DNA from: Alcaligenes sp. SDU_A2
GTDB taxonomy: Bacteria; Pseudomonadota; Gammaproteobacteria; Burkholderiales; Burkholderiaceae_B
Direction: 5' to 3'
Assembly: GCF_038237375.1 (NCBI RefSeq)
Contig: NZ_CP151273.1
Location: 1,302,001-1,366,000, forward strand
Length of the DNA: 64,000 bases
Made by a program: the position numbers and the translations under genes
Notes under the pieces: model-generated
Told to the model about the DNA's origin: nothing
The model's database searches: none
Seen by the model: only the letters and a program-made list of their open reading frames with translations
Shown: positions 55,908-64,000 of the stretch, one piece after another
Numbering within the stretch: the stretch's first letter is position 1
Layout: every line of letters begins with the position of its first letter

Positions 55908-58208
55908 TTACGACTGCGGTCCGGTTTGCGTCGCGTCCTCGTCCTGGCGGTAGCTGGATTCCACCATGTCAAAGCAGAACAGGCGGCAGTCCAGCGAGCC
56001 ATTGAACAGCGGGTAGCGACGTTTGGGTTTCAGGCGCATGTGGCGTGGCAGTTCCAGATCGCTGCTGATCATATTGACACTCCAACCGGCGAAGTTCTGT
56101 TTCAGATTGGTGGCCCAATCACGCCAGAAGTCATCATTTTGATGGTCCAGGCGTTCGCCGTAAGGCGGGTTGGTGACGATCCAGCCCGGCTCGGTAGAAG
56201 GCCGTATGTTCAGGGCATTGCCTTGCTCGAAGCGGATTGTGTCCCGAGTCAGATGGGAGCGATCCAGGTTGGAGCGTGCCGCTTCTAGAACGGCCGGGTT
56301 CAGGTCGTACCCTATCAACGGGGTGTCCAGGCTGGGCGCGATGCGTGAACGGGCTTCGTCCTTGATGTCGCGCCATAGACGGAAATCGTGGCAGCGCAGG
56401 CGCTCGAAGTTGAAGGGCCGCCAGATGCCGGGAGGGGCTCCCAGCGCCATCCAAGCTGCTTCGATCAGAATCGTGCCGCTACCGCAGAAGGGGTCGAGCA
56501 AGGGCTTGGTGGGGTCCCAGCCGGACAGCGCTAGCAGGCCAGCGGCCAGATTCTCGCGCAGTGGGGCATCGCCCTTGTCGTGGCGCCAACCGCGTTTGAA
56601 CAGCGATTCGCCGCTGGTGTCCAGGTAGAAGGTTGCTGTGGTTTCGTCCAGGAACAGATGTACGCGGGCATCGGGCCGCACGGTGTCGATGGAAGGACGT
56701 GCGCCTTCCAGTTCTCGTAGCCGGTCGCAGATGCCGTCTTTGGCGCGCAGATTGCAATATTGCAGACTCTGCATGGGGCTGCGCACGGCAGACGTATCTA
56801 CGCGCAAGGTCTGTTCGGGGCCGAACCACCGCTCCCAGGGCGTGACCCGGGCCAGAGCCAGGATGTCGTCCTCGGTGCTGACCGGAGCGTGGGACAATTC
56901 CAGCAGAATGCGGGTAGCCAGGCGGGAGGACAGATTGGCGCGCATGACACCGATCCAGTCGGCCACGAAGTGGCAACCGGCACGGCCAGCTTGCACGTGC
57001 TCGTAACCCAGGGCCTGCAGTTCGTGCAGCAACGCTTCTTCCAAACCCTGCGGGCAGGGGGCGAACAGACGGTACTGCTCGGACTGGCTGGCCTTGATCT
57101 GGACGCGTTCGTTCTGTTCGATGTCCGGATTTTGTAGGCGTTGGCCAGGGCGAGGTGCCTGCGGGCTGTCTACCTTTTTAATGGGTGAGTCGTAGCTGGG
57201 AAACGCATCGCCGTTTTGAGCGGGGCTGAACAAGCTGCTGCTGCGCTTAGCTGGTTCGCGCTTTTCGCCCGAGTGTGGTCGGCGATCCTGGTCGCGGTTG
57301 AAGGCGGGACGTTCGCGGCGTTCGCCGGAGAATTCGCGCTTTTCGCCCGAGTGCGGTCGGCGATCCTGGTCGCGGTTGAAGGCAGGTCGTTCGCGGCGTT
57401 CGCCGGAGAACTCGCGCTTCTCGCCGGAGTAGGGGCGTCGTTCCTGGTCGCGGTTGAAGGCAGGTCGTTCACGGCGTTCGCCGGAGAACTCGCGCTTCTC
57501 GCCCGAGTGCGGTCGGCGATCCTGGTCACGGTTGAAGGCAGGTCGTTCGCGGCGTTCGCCAGAGAACTCGCGCTTCTCGCCGGAGTAGGGGCGTCGTTCC
57601 TGGTCGCGGTTGAAGGCAGGTCGTTCGCGGCGTTCGCCGGAGAATTCGCGCTTCTCGCCCGAGTGGGGGCGGCGATCCTGGTCGCGGTTGAAAGCAGGTC
57701 GTTCGCGGCGTTCGCCGGAGAACTCGCGCTTCTCGCCGGAGTAGGGGCGTCGTTCCTGGTCGCGGTTGAAGGCGGGACGTTCACGGCGTTCGCCGGAGAA
57801 CTCGCGCTTCTCGCCGGAGTAGGGGCGTCGTTCCTGGTCGCGGTTGAAGGCAGGTCGTTCGCGGCGTTCGCCGGAGAATTCGCGCTTCTCGCCCGAGTGG
57901 GGGCGGCGATCCTGGTCGCGGTTGAAAGCAGGTCGTTCGCGGCGTTCGCCGGAGAACTCGCGCTTCTCGCCCGAGTGTGGTCGGCGATCCTGGTCGCGAT
58001 TGAAGGCAGGTCGTTCACGGCGTTCGCCGGAGAACTCGCGCTTCTCGCCGGCGTAGGGGCGGGCCTCTCGCTTGGGCGCGCCGGGCTGACGTTCTTGCTG
58101 GCTGACGGCGCGGGCACGCGAACCGGAGCGCACGCGCGGTTCCTTGCTGGTTTTCTTTTTGGTGCCTGGGGTCAGGCTAAGTGTCTTGCGTTCGGGTTGG
58201 TCTGACAT
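55908..58208 (-). CDS. THUMP-domain rRNA methyltransferase (RlmL-like) with repeat-rich N-terminal extension
   Basis: The C-terminal 400 residues are an RNA methyltransferase: a THUMP domain (RLFAPCPQGLEEALLHELQA, about 375-470), the SAM motif PLLDPFCGSGTILIEAAWMA and the catalytic IVTNPPYGER (NPPY). This matches the RlmL half of YcbY, which makes m2G2445 in 23S rRNA; the RlmK half is absent. The first 318 residues are unusual: ten copies of a 26-residue charged unit beginning GEKREFSGERRERPAF, two variants (DRRPHS and ERRPYS). The extension is likely disordered and RNA-binding (inference). Confidence 0.92.
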   Translation of the reverse strand: MSDQPERKTLSLTPGTKKKTSKEPRVRSGSRARAVSQQERQPGAPKREARPYAGEKREFSGERRERPAFNRDQDRRPHSGEKREFSGERRERPAFNRDQDRRPHSGEKREFSGERRERPAFNRDQERRPYSGEKREFSGERRERPAFNRDQERRPYSGEKREFSGERRERPAFNRDQDRRPHSGEKREFSGERRERPAFNRDQERRPYSGEKREFSGERRERPAFNRDQDRRPHSGEKREFSGERRERPAFNRDQERRPYSGEKREFSGERRERPAFNRDQDRRPHSGEKREFSGERRERPAFNRDQDRRPHSGEKREPAKRSSSLFSPAQNGDAFPSYDSPIKKVDSPQAPRPGQRLQNPDIEQNERVQIKASQSEQYRLFAPCPQGLEEALLHELQALGYEHVQAGRAGCHFVADWIGVMRANLSSRLATRILLELSHAPVSTEDDILALARVTPWERWFGPEQTLRVDTSAVRSPMQSLQYCNLRAKDGICDRLRELEGARPSIDTVRPDARVHLFLDETTATFYLDTSGESLFKRGWRHDKGDAPLRENLAAGLLALSGWDPTKPLLDPFCGSGTILIEAAWMALGAPPGIWRPFNFERLRCHDFRLWRDIKDEARSRIAPSLDTPLIGYDLNPAVLEAARSNLDRSHLTRDTIRFEQGNALNIRPSTEPGWIVTNPPYGERLDHQNDDFWRDWATNLKQNFAGWSVNMISSDLELPRHMRLKPKRRYPLFNGSLDCRLFCFDMVESSYRQDEDATQTGPQS
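57270..58049 (-). repeat. Ten tandem copies of a 78-bp coding repeat
   Basis: Ten head-to-tail 78-bp units encode residues 54-313 of the methyltransferase, in order D,D,E,E,D,E,D,E,D,D by the variant residue. A partial eleventh unit (GEKRE) follows. Units are almost identical at DNA level, indicating recent expansion or gene conversion. Confidence 0.97.
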
Positions 58209-58218
58209 GAAGAGTGCA

Positions 58219-58635
58219 TTAAAAGGGTTTTACAACCACCAGGATGAGGACCAGCAGCAGAACGATGACCGGAAATTCATTGAACCAGCGGAAGAAGATG
58301 TGTGAGCGCGTGTTGACGCCTTGCTGAAACTGCCGCAGGAAGCGGCCACACACACCATGGAAAGCAAACAGCGACAGGACTAAAGCCAGCTTGGCATGCA
58401 TCCAGCCTTGTCCTTTGCCTATGCCGTAGTACAGAAACAGCCCCAGGCCTGTGAGCAGCGTCAGGATGGCCAGGGGTGCCATGAAGCGATAGAGCCGCCG
58501 GGCCATGCCCAGCAGCGTATCGCGGGTTGCGGTGTCGTGGTCCTGTGCCAGATTGACGTAGATGCGAGGCAGGTAGAACAGCCCTGCAAACCAGGAGGTG
58601 ACAACCAGAATGTGAAATGCTTTGAGCCAGAGCAT
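58219..58635 (-). CDS. hemJ: HemJ/CopD-like membrane protein
   Basis: The 138-residue protein has four membrane segments and the HemJ pattern KAFHILVVTSWFAGLFYLPR and GWMHAKLALVLSLFAFHGVC, with the conserved His10-type and His/Lys residues. HemJ is the quinone-linked protoporphyrinogen IX oxidase used where hemG and hemY are absent. It lies ten bases from the methyltransferase gene and three bases from proA on the same strand. Confidence 0.85.
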   Translation of the reverse strand: MLWLKAFHILVVTSWFAGLFYLPRIYVNLAQDHDTATRDTLLGMARRLYRFMAPLAILTLLTGLGLFLYYGIGKGQGWMHAKLALVLSLFAFHGVCGRFLRQFQQGVNTRSHIFFRWFNEFPVIVLLLVLILVVVKPF

Positions 58636-58638
58636 GAT

Positions 58639-59934
58639 TTATCCGCGCATTTGGCCGTTGCCGTGCAGAACCCATTTATAGGTCGTGAGCCCTTCCAGGC
58701 CGACTGGGCCGCGGGCATGCAGGCGATTGGTAGAAATGCCGATTTCGGCACCCAGGCCATACTCGAAACCATCGGCAAAACAGGTGGGCAGATTGACCAT
58801 GACCGAGCTGGAGTCGACTTCGCGCTGAAAGCGTTCGGCCAGGCTCAGGTTTTCTGTAATGATGGCTTCGGTATGCTCGGAGCTGTATTGGGCGATGTGG
58901 TCCATGGCCTGATCGATCGAGTCTACAATGCGCACAGCCAGAATGGGCGCGGCGAATTCGGTTTCCCAATCGGACTCGGTGGCGGGGAGCACATCGGCGA
59001 CCAAGGCGCGAGTCTGTTCGCAGCCGCGCAGTTCCACGCCTTTTTCTTGTAGTTGGCGGGCGGCTCCAGGCAGGAAGGCAGGCGCAATATTGCGATGCAC
59101 CAGCAAGGTTTCCATGGTGCCGCAAATGCCGTAGCGGTAAGTCTTGGCATTAAATACGATGCGGGCGGCCTTTTCCAGGTCGGCGAATTCATCGACATAG
59201 ACGTGGCAGTTGCCGTCCAGATGTTTGATCAGGGGCACGGTGGCTTCGGCGCTAAGGCGCTGGATCAGGCTTTTGCCGCCGCGCGGGACGATGACATCCA
59301 CAAAATCGGTCATGGTGACCAGCAGGCCGACGGCGTCGCGATCCGTCGTGGGCACGACTTGTACGGCATCTTTGGGCAGGCCGGCGCGCTCCAGGCTTTC
59401 GGCAATGATGCGTGCCAGCGCCTGGTTGGAGTGAAATGCTTCGCTGCCACCGCGCAGGATGGTGGCATTGCCTGATTTCAGGCACAGGGCCGCGGCATCG
59501 ATGGTGACGTTGGGACGTGATTCGTAGATGATGCCGATGACGCCCAGCGGCACGCGCATTTGGGCCACGCGCATGCCGTTGGGGCGGGTGCGCGAGGCGC
59601 TGAGCTCGCCGACTGGATCGTCCATGTCGGCAATCTGACGCAGTCCGGTAGTCATGATGTTCAGGGCCTTGTCGGACAGGGCCAGGCGTTCGATCATGGC
59701 GGGAGCGATCTGACGTTCGCGCGCAGCTTGCAGATCCAGCTCGTTGGCTGCCTGTAATTGCACTTTCTGTTCAATCAGGGCATCGGCCATGTAGCGCAAG
59801 GCGTCGGCCTTGGCTTTGCCGCTGGCAGCACGCATACGGCGCGCCGCCGCTTGGGCGCGTGCGCCCAGGTCGCGCATTAAAGAGGGCAAGTCGCTGGTTT
59901 GCTGAGTGGCGCTGGATAGGGTGATGTCGTTCAT
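58639..59934 (-). CDS. proA: Gamma-glutamyl phosphate reductase
   Basis: ProA makes glutamate-5-semialdehyde in proline synthesis. The 431-residue protein has the catalytic Cys271 in [15 protein letters not shown] and typical motifs [20 protein letters not shown] and [12 protein letters not shown]. Length is normal. It is 67 bases downstream of holA; in many betaproteobacteria the order leuS-lptE-holA-proA is conserved. Confidence 0.97.
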   Translation of the reverse strand: MNDITLSSATQQTSDLPSLMRDLGARAQAAARRMRAASGKAKADALRYMADALIEQKVQLQAANELDLQAARERQIAPAMIERLALSDKALNIMTTGLRQIADMDDPVGELSASRTRPNGMRVAQMRVPLGVIGIIYESRPNVTIDAAALCLKSGNATILRGGSEAFHSNQALARIIAESLERAGLPKDAVQVVPTTDRDAVGLLVTMTDFVDVIVPRGGKSLIQRLSAEATVPLIKHLDGNCHVYVDEFADLEKAARIVFNAKTYRYGICGTMETLLVHRNIAPAFLPGAARQLQEKGVELRGCEQTRALVADVLPATESDWETEFAAPILAVRIVDSIDQAMDHIAQYSSEHTEAIITENLSLAERFQREVDSSSVMVNLPTCFADGFEYGLGAEIGISTNRLHARGPVGLEGLTTYKWVLHGNGQMRG

Positions 59935-60001
59935 AGCCGTGGACTCTCCGGTTCAAGAGAGCATTATCGCAACAATTAAAGGATTCGGGGTCTAGTGAAG
60001 C

Positions 60002-61063
60002 TTATGCGCGAGCCGCGCGTGTCGCAACGGCGATACGCAGGGTCAGGCGGCGCATTTCTTCCCAGGGGTCGTTTTGCCGGCCAGCCGGGCGCAGACCCTT
60101 GATCAGCCGGTCTATGTCGTGGGCATGCAGCACGGCTGCCGGCCAGGCATTGTCCGGAATACGGTCCAGGGTCTGGCGGACCAGTTTTTCGCGTGGGCCG
60201 AAGATGCGATTCTGGCGAAACAGCATGGCAATGTCCTGGCCTTGCTGACGAGCCCGGGCCAGCCGTGCCAGTGTACGCACTTCGTCGCCGACCGCCCAGA
60301 GCACCAGGGGCAGCGCTTCGCCTTCGGCCTGCAGCCCGTCCAATATGGTCAAGGCACGTTGGCTTTGGCCGGACAGCATGGCATCGCGCAGATCGAACAC
60401 GCTGTAGCGCGCCACGTTCAGGACCGCGTTTTCCAGTTCCTGTTGGCTGAGTGCGCCGGGGGGGTAGATCAGGGCCAGCTTCTGGATTTCCTGAAAAGCG
60501 GCCAGGAGATTGCCTTCGACCTTGTCGGCCATCCATTCCAGGCTGTCGCGCTCCAGGCTTTGTTCCTGGCGTCGCAGCCGCTGGGCAATCCAGCCGGGCA
60601 AAGCTGCCCGGCCCACTGCTTGAATATCCACCCAGCAGGCAGCCTGTTCCAGGGCCTGGCACCATTTGGCATTGCGCGTGGCTTTATCCAGGCGTGGCAA
60701 CTGGATCAGAATGGCCGTGCCGTCCATCTGGCCGCTGGCAATCAGTTGGCATAGGCGTTGCAAGGCATCGGCACCGGGTTTGCCGGGCTTGCCGCTGGGG
60801 ATGCTGAGGTCCACCAGTTTGCGGTCGCCGAACAACGATATGTTCTGGGCGGCGGCAAACAGCGGCGACCAGTCGGCGCGGGCATCGAAGGTAAAGCTGC
60901 TGCGCTCGGTAAAACCGTCTTGGCGCGCACGGGTGCGCACGGCGTCGGCGGCTTCCACCTGCAACAGAGGTTCGTCGCCGCACAGCACGTATAGGGGCTG
61001 GAAGGCCGCAGACGGCGTTCCCAGCTCCCGCAACAAGGTGTCGTGATCGGCTTTACGGCCCAT
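60002..61063 (-). CDS. holA: DNA polymerase III subunit delta
   Basis: HolA opens the beta clamp within the clamp loader. The 353-residue protein has the N-terminal YVLCGDEPLLQVEAADAVR, SLFGDRKLVDLSIP and a C-terminal helical domain of the delta family. It begins two bases after lptE, in the lptE-holA unit. Confidence 0.94.
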   Translation of the reverse strand: MGRKADHDTLLRELGTPSAAFQPLYVLCGDEPLLQVEAADAVRTRARQDGFTERSSFTFDARADWSPLFAAAQNISLFGDRKLVDLSIPSGKPGKPGADALQRLCQLIASGQMDGTAILIQLPRLDKATRNAKWCQALEQAACWVDIQAVGRAALPGWIAQRLRRQEQSLERDSLEWMADKVEGNLLAAFQEIQKLALIYPPGALSQQELENAVLNVARYSVFDLRDAMLSGQSQRALTILDGLQAEGEALPLVLWAVGDEVRTLARLARARQQGQDIAMLFRQNRIFGPREKLVRQTLDRIPDNAWPAAVLHAHDIDRLIKGLRPAGRQNDPWEEMRRLTLRIAVATRAARA

Positions 61064-61065
61064 GA

Positions 61066-61695
61066 TCAGAGTCTGGATTCGGAAGAGGGCAGGAGTTCGC
61101 TTTCTTCGAGCGGCGGCAGATCGGGCTGGCTGGCAGCGTAGCGGAATGCGCTTTCTACGTCGGGCGAACTGAGGCGACGTACGATGCGGTTGATGAGCGA
61201 CTGTTCCATGTCTCGGAAGATCATGGTGATTTCGCTGTCTTTGGCCTGTACGGCTTCGGCATCGTAAGGGACTTCTCGGATGGCGCTGAGTGTGGTGGGG
61301 GGCAGAATGACGTGCCCCTTGGCATCGTTCAGTTGAAAGACGAAGTTAAGCTGCAGCTCGTATTCTTCCACCTGGCCTTTGGCGTTGATGGAGATTTCTC
61401 GCTGGCTACGGGTGTTGCTCAGTTCCAGCAGCACGGCTTCGGCATCCTGTTGGCGGGTGACAAAGCGAGTATTGGGCGAGCTGGCCATCAGGTTGCGGCG
61501 CAGATTGGCGCCGAAAGCCGTGTTGTCGGAGATGTTGGTGTAGACCGTATTGAATGGCAGCGGTGCCACCCCTTTGAGATGAAAACCGCAAGCCGTCAGG
61601 AACAGGCCGAGCAGGATAAGTGCGCCCGCCAGCCTCCAGTGCCGTGGATGGAACGCGGACAGGTGGGCAGGCAGGAGGAGGCGGGCAGTATGCAT
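61066..61695 (-). CDS. lptE: LPS assembly lipoprotein LptE
   Basis: LptE forms the outer-membrane LPS translocon with LptD. The 209-residue protein has a lipoprotein signal ending LFLTACGFHLKG (lipobox LTAC) and the LptE core (AFGANLRRNLMASSPNTRFV, RSQREISINAKGQVEEYELQ). It starts four bases after leuS, the conserved order leuS-lptE-holA. Confidence 0.93.
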   Translation of the reverse strand: MHTARLLLPAHLSAFHPRHWRLAGALILLGLFLTACGFHLKGVAPLPFNTVYTNISDNTAFGANLRRNLMASSPNTRFVTRQQDAEAVLLELSNTRSQREISINAKGQVEEYELQLNFVFQLNDAKGHVILPPTTLSAIREVPYDAEAVQAKDSEITMIFRDMEQSLINRIVRRLSSPDVESAFRYAASQPDLPPLEESELLPSSESRL

Positions 61696-61699
61696 GGGT

Positions 61700-64000
61700 T
61701 TATCCTACGACGTTCACGAGTTTGCCAGGTACGACGATGATGCGCTTGGCGGGGCGGCCTTCCAGATACTTGGTGACGGCTTCGTGTCCGGCCGCAGCCT
61801 GTTCGATGGCGGCCTTGTCCGAACCGTGCGGGACCACGACCGAGCCGCGCAGCTTGCCGTTCACTTGCAGCATCAGTTCGATTTCGTCGGCGATCAGGGC
61901 TTGCTCGTCGACGGCAGGCCATTGGGCGTCCAGCAAGTCGCCCAGCACATCCGCCCAGCCCAGTTCACGCCACAATTGCCAGGTGATGTGCGGGACCACA
62001 GGATACAGGACCCGCAGCAAAATGGACGTGGTTTCGGCCAGGGCGCGTTGGGCCGCCGGCGTGTCTGCCCACTGGGTCTGCTCCAGGGTGTTGAGCATTT
62101 TCATGCAGGCCGATACAACTGTGTTGTACTGGATGCGTTCGTAGTCGTAGTTGGCCTGCTTGAGCAATGCGTGGATTTCCAGGCGGGCACGTTTGGACGC
62201 GGCATCCAGATCGCTCCAGTCGGTGGGCTGGGCGCTGCCGGCGCGCAGGGCATCGGCGTGGTTATGGCAGAACGACCATAAGCGGCGCAGGAAGCGGTTG
62301 GCACCATCCACTCCGGAGTCGGACCATTCCAGTGTTTGTTCCGGTGGACTGGCGAACATGATGAACAGGCGGGCCGTATCTGCGCCCAGGGTGTCGATCA
62401 GTGATTGCGGGTCCACGCCGTTGTTCTTGGACTTGGACATGGTGCCGATGCCGTTGTATTGCACGGGCTGGCCATCGCTTTTCAGGCGTGCACCGACAAT
62501 GGCTCCTTTTTCGTCGTAGATGTTTTCGACGGTTTCAGGCCAGAAGTATTCGATGCCGCCCTGAGGCGTGCGGCGGGTATAGCTATGGTTGAGCACCATG
62601 CCCTGACACAGCAGGCGGGTAAAGGGCTCGTCGATCTTGACCAGACCCATGTCGCGCATGACTTTGGTCCAGAAGCGGGCATACAGCAGGTGCAGCACGG
62701 CGTGTTCGATACCGCCAATGTACTGATCCATGGGCATCCAGTAATCGGTGCGAGGATCGGTCATGGCCGTGTTCAGATCCGGCGTGGTGTAGCGCAGGAA
62801 GTACCAGGACGAATCCACAAAGGTGTCCATGGTGTCGGTTTCGCGACGAGCCGGTTTGCCGCAGGAAGGGCAGGTGCATTTCAGGAAGGCATCGTGCTTG
62901 TTCAGCGGGTTGCCGCTGCCATCGGGAATCAGCTCTTCGGGCAGGACAACGGGCAGGTCTTTTTCGGGGACGGGAACCGGGCCGCAATCGTCGCAGTGGA
63001 TGATGGGGATGGGGGTACCCCAGTAGCGTTGGCGGGAAATGCCCCAATCGCGCAGACGGAAGGTGGTCTGCTTTTCGCCCAGTTCAAGGGCGTTAAGGTC
63101 GGCGGCGATCGCATCCACAGCCGCCACGTGGGCCAGGCCGTCGTACTTGCCGGAGTTGATGGTTTGGCCTTGCTGTTTGTCGCCGTACCAGTCTTGCCAC
63201 TGGGTGGCGTCGTAGTTTTTGCCTTCCACGCCGATGACCTGATTGATCGGCAACTGGTATTTAAGGGCAAAGGCGAAGTCGCGCTCGTCGTGGGCTGGCA
63301 CACCCATGACGGCACCATCGCCGTAGCTCATCAGGACGTAGTTGCCGACCCAGACAGGAACGTCTGCGCCGGTCAGCGGGTGTTTGACGGTCAGGCCGGC
63401 AGGCACGCCTTCTTTTTCGCGGGTAGCCATGTCGGCTTCCGTGGTGCCGCCTTTTTTGCATTCTTCGATAAACGCAGCCAGCTTGGGATTGTTGCGGGCA
63501 GCCAGGGTGGCCAGTGGGTGTTCGGGAGCCACGGCGCAGAATGTGACGCCCATGATGGTGTCCACGCGGGTGGTGAACACGTAAAGGCGACCGTCCTGGA
63601 TCAGTTGGCCTTGCTCGTCCCGGATATCGTGGGGGAAGGCAAAACGCACGCCCTGGCTTTTGCCGATCCAGTTTTCCTGCATCAGGCGGACACGTTCGGG
63701 CCAGCCGGGCAAACCGGTTTTAACGGTTTCCAGCAGTTCTTCGGCGTAGTCGGTGATGCGCAGGTAATAACCGGGGATTTCGCGCTTTTCGACCAGCGCG
63801 CCGGAGCGCCAGCCACGGCCTTCGATAACCTGCTCGTTGGCCAGCACAGTCTGGTCTACCGGGTCCCAGTTGACGGTCTGGGTCTTGCGGTAGGCAATGC
63901 CTTTTTCCAGCATCTTCAGGAACAGCCACTGGTTCCATTTATAGTAGTCGGGGTCGCAGGCGCACATTTCGCGCGACCAGTCGATTGCCAGACCCATCGC
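61700..64000 (-). CDS. leuS: Leucyl-tRNA synthetase, 5' end cut by window edge
   Basis: Read from the right edge, the first in-frame residues are A-M-G-L-A-I-D-W, so the start and HIGH motif are outside. An ATG at 63997 should not be taken as the start. The visible part has the editing domain ([36 protein letters not shown]), the zinc-type [19 protein letters not shown] as TMSKSKNNG and a C-terminal [12 protein letters not shown]. About 100 N-terminal residues are missing. It charges tRNA-Leu. Confidence 0.97.
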   Translation of the reverse strand, partial: AMGLAIDWSREMCACDPDYYKWNQWLFLKMLEKGIAYRKTQTVNWDPVDQTVLANEQVIEGRGWRSGALVEKREIPGYYLRITDYAEELLETVKTGLPGWPERVRLMQENWIGKSQGVRFAFPHDIRDEQGQLIQDGRLYVFTTRVDTIMGVTFCAVAPEHPLATLAARNNPKLAAFIEECKKGGTTEADMATREKEGVPAGLTVKHPLTGADVPVWVGNYVLMSYGDGAVMGVPAHDERDFAFALKYQLPINQVIGVEGKNYDATQWQDWYGDKQQGQTINSGKYDGLAHVAAVDAIAADLNALELGEKQTTFRLRDWGISRQRYWGTPIPIIHCDDCGPVPVPEKDLPVVLPEELIPDGSGNPLNKHDAFLKCTCPSCGKPARRETDTMDTFVDSSWYFLRYTTPDLNTAMTDPRTDYWMPMDQYIGGIEHAVLHLLYARFWTKVMRDMGLVKIDEPFTRLLCQGMVLNHSYTRRTPQGGIEYFWPETVENIYDEKGAIVGARLKSDGQPVQYNGIGTMSKSKNNGVDPQSLIDTLGADTARLFIMFASPPEQTLEWSDSGVDGANRFLRRLWSFCHNHADALRAGSAQPTDWSDLDAASKRARLEIHALLKQANYDYERIQYNTVVSACMKMLNTLEQTQWADTPAAQRALAETTSILLRVLYPVVPHITWQLWRELGWADVLGDLLDAQWPAVDEQALIADEIELMLQVNGKLRGSVVVPHGSDKAAIEQAAAGHEAVTKYLEGRPAKRIIVVPGKLVNVVG

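Noticed and set aside
57270-58049. Tandem array considered as CRISPR
   Set aside because: Units are contiguous 78-bp coding repeats without variable spacers and stay in frame with a methyltransferase.
57216-58205. 329-codon plus-strand open frame
   Set aside because: It is the shadow of the repeat array in the opposite gene, with no family features.

Overview
The window is a chromosomal segment of a betaproteobacterium, most likely of the family Alcaligenaceae. The block yceD-rpmF-plsX-fabHDG-acpP-fabF-rpoE-rseA-rseB-mucD-lepA-lepB-rnc-era-recO is arranged as in Bordetella and its relatives. The base composition looks moderate rather than the very high G+C of Bordetella, so an Alcaligenes-like genus is my guess (inference; no search was run). 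Both ends cut a gene: yceD on the left and leuS on the right.

Bases 1-17136 form a dense plus-strand housekeeping run. Phospholipid and fatty-acid synthesis genes lead into the envelope-stress sigma-E operon (sigma, anti-sigma, RseB, DegP-type protease). Then come translation and secretion genes (LepA, signal peptidase I), RNase III, Era, an unusually short RecO, a PIN-domain protein and a RarD-type permease. cysE follows on the minus strand.

Bases about 18160-25000 are an accessory island and the most interesting part. It contains an IS5-type transposase stub, a caspase-like protein (His84/Cys125), a fragment of an integrating-element gene of the PFL_4669 type, a PD-(D/E)XK nuclease-like protein, and a collapsed Tn4371-family integrative element. 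Of that element, the integrase, half of a DUF1016/YhcG gene fused to the 3' part of trbG, trbI and a DUF2274 gene remain. The caspase-like and nuclease-like genes are candidates for a small, undescribed defence or addiction locus; this is inference from motifs and setting.

Bases 25000-46700 are ordinary chromosome. Genes include yccA, holC-pepA, lptF, a LysR/mmsA pair, cysB, a DUF2325 gene behind a very good Fur box, an NlpC/P60 lipoprotein, a UMF1-family permease, acs, an EamA permease, ETF-ubiquinone oxidoreductase, a thioesterase, a 3-oxoacid CoA-transferase pair, an M24 aminopeptidase and pyrG.

Bases 46700-64000 hold kdsA, a DUF1330 gene, a short-chain dehydrogenase-like protein with Phe in place of the catalytic Tyr, a DHA2 efflux pump with its MarR regulator, eno-ftsB, an orphan TadE-like gene, hslO and an RDD protein. 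They are followed by an RNA methyltransferase with ten copies of a 26-residue charged repeat in its N-terminal extension, then hemJ, proA, and holA-lptE-leuS. No rRNA, tRNA or CRISPR array was recognised.
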